From contig NZ_CP121634.1 in assembly GCF_029714945.1 (NCBI RefSeq), forward strand, positions 8,577,001-8,641,000: a stretch of 64,000 nucleotides of DNA. The letters are read 5' to 3'. A program made the translations under genes and the position numbers. Every line of letters begins with the position of its first letter. Position 1 is the first letter of the stretch. Of this stretch, positions 63,976 to 64,000 are shown in pieces. Origin of the DNA: Bradyrhizobium sp. CIAT3101. Lineage in GTDB: Bacteria > Pseudomonadota > Alphaproteobacteria > Rhizobiales > Xanthobacteraceae. Under the pieces are notes generated by a model that was given only the letters and a program-made list of their open reading frames with translations, was not told the origin of the DNA and did no database searches.

Positions 63976-64000
63976 ATCGACCTCCCATCGCTTCTTGCGA

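Noticed and set aside
1..64000. CRISPR arrays, tRNA or rRNA genes, attachment site at a tRNA
   Set aside because: No regularly spaced repeats and no cloverleaf-like or rRNA-like sequence noticed on either strand by eye; a dedicated scan was not possible.

Overview
The window reads as an accessory (island) region of a rhizobial alphaproteobacterium, most likely Bradyrhizobium or a close relative. The grounds are family-level and come from reading the sequence only. A quorum-sensing and conjugation block (traR, traI, trbI with a DUF2274-type partner) lies at the right end. There is a NodU-type carbamoyltransferase, a sequence resembling the tts box of rhizobial type III regulons, many broken insertion sequences (IS110, IS3, IS21, IS630, IS66), a decayed group II intron, and many broken genes between intact catabolic cassettes.

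Layout. 1-3.4 kb: the N-terminal part of a PLP-dependent decarboxylase running off the left edge, then IS110 and IS3 debris. 3.4-13.1 kb: an amino-acid or peptide catabolism region, all on the minus strand: FAD amine/amino-acid oxidoreductase, P5C-type aldehyde dehydrogenase, a dead DppB permease, a G3E (CobW) GTPase translationally coupled to a metal-dependent amidohydrolase, and an IclR regulator. 13.2-15.7 kb: IS630 and IS66 wreckage, then fragments of a class III aminotransferase and an Lrp regulator. 16.5-27.9 kb: a secondary-metabolism block with an EntS-like MFS exporter carrying an extra C-terminal domain, a diaminopropionate ammonia-lyase, a MATE exporter and a 2152-residue NRPS (A-T-C-A-T-C) with non-canonical active sites. 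28-39 kb: mostly decayed DNA holding an orphan tts-like box, two related XRE regulator copies (one broken), a TauD-like protein that has lost its iron ligands, a group II intron placed directly behind the ald terminator, intact ald, and a broken LuxR-type receptor. 39.6-41.2 kb: NodU-like carbamoyltransferase.

42.4-58.2 kb is a large catabolic module: a frameshifted unsaturated glucuronyl hydrolase, a frameshifted CaiB/BaiF CoA-transferase, a LacI-family regulator, a CehA/McbA-type metallohydrolase, an MHS-type MFS symporter, a shortened enoyl-CoA hydratase, an amidohydrolase-2 enzyme, and a complete branched-chain/amide-type ABC importer (livH, binding protein, livM, livG, livF). Three 16-bp palindromes of LacI-operator type, one in front of the CoA-transferase/lacI pair and two in front of the hydratase, tie parts of this module to one regulator.

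58.2-64 kb: a degenerate stretch, then traR and traI, a LysR regulator, and the end of a trb operon (trbI, DUF2274 gene) running leftward. This suggests that the island is, or was, an integrative conjugative element under acyl-homoserine-lactone control. Some cargo (NRPS-MATE, coupled amidohydrolase-GTPase, Liv importer) looks intact while much of the rest is eroding.
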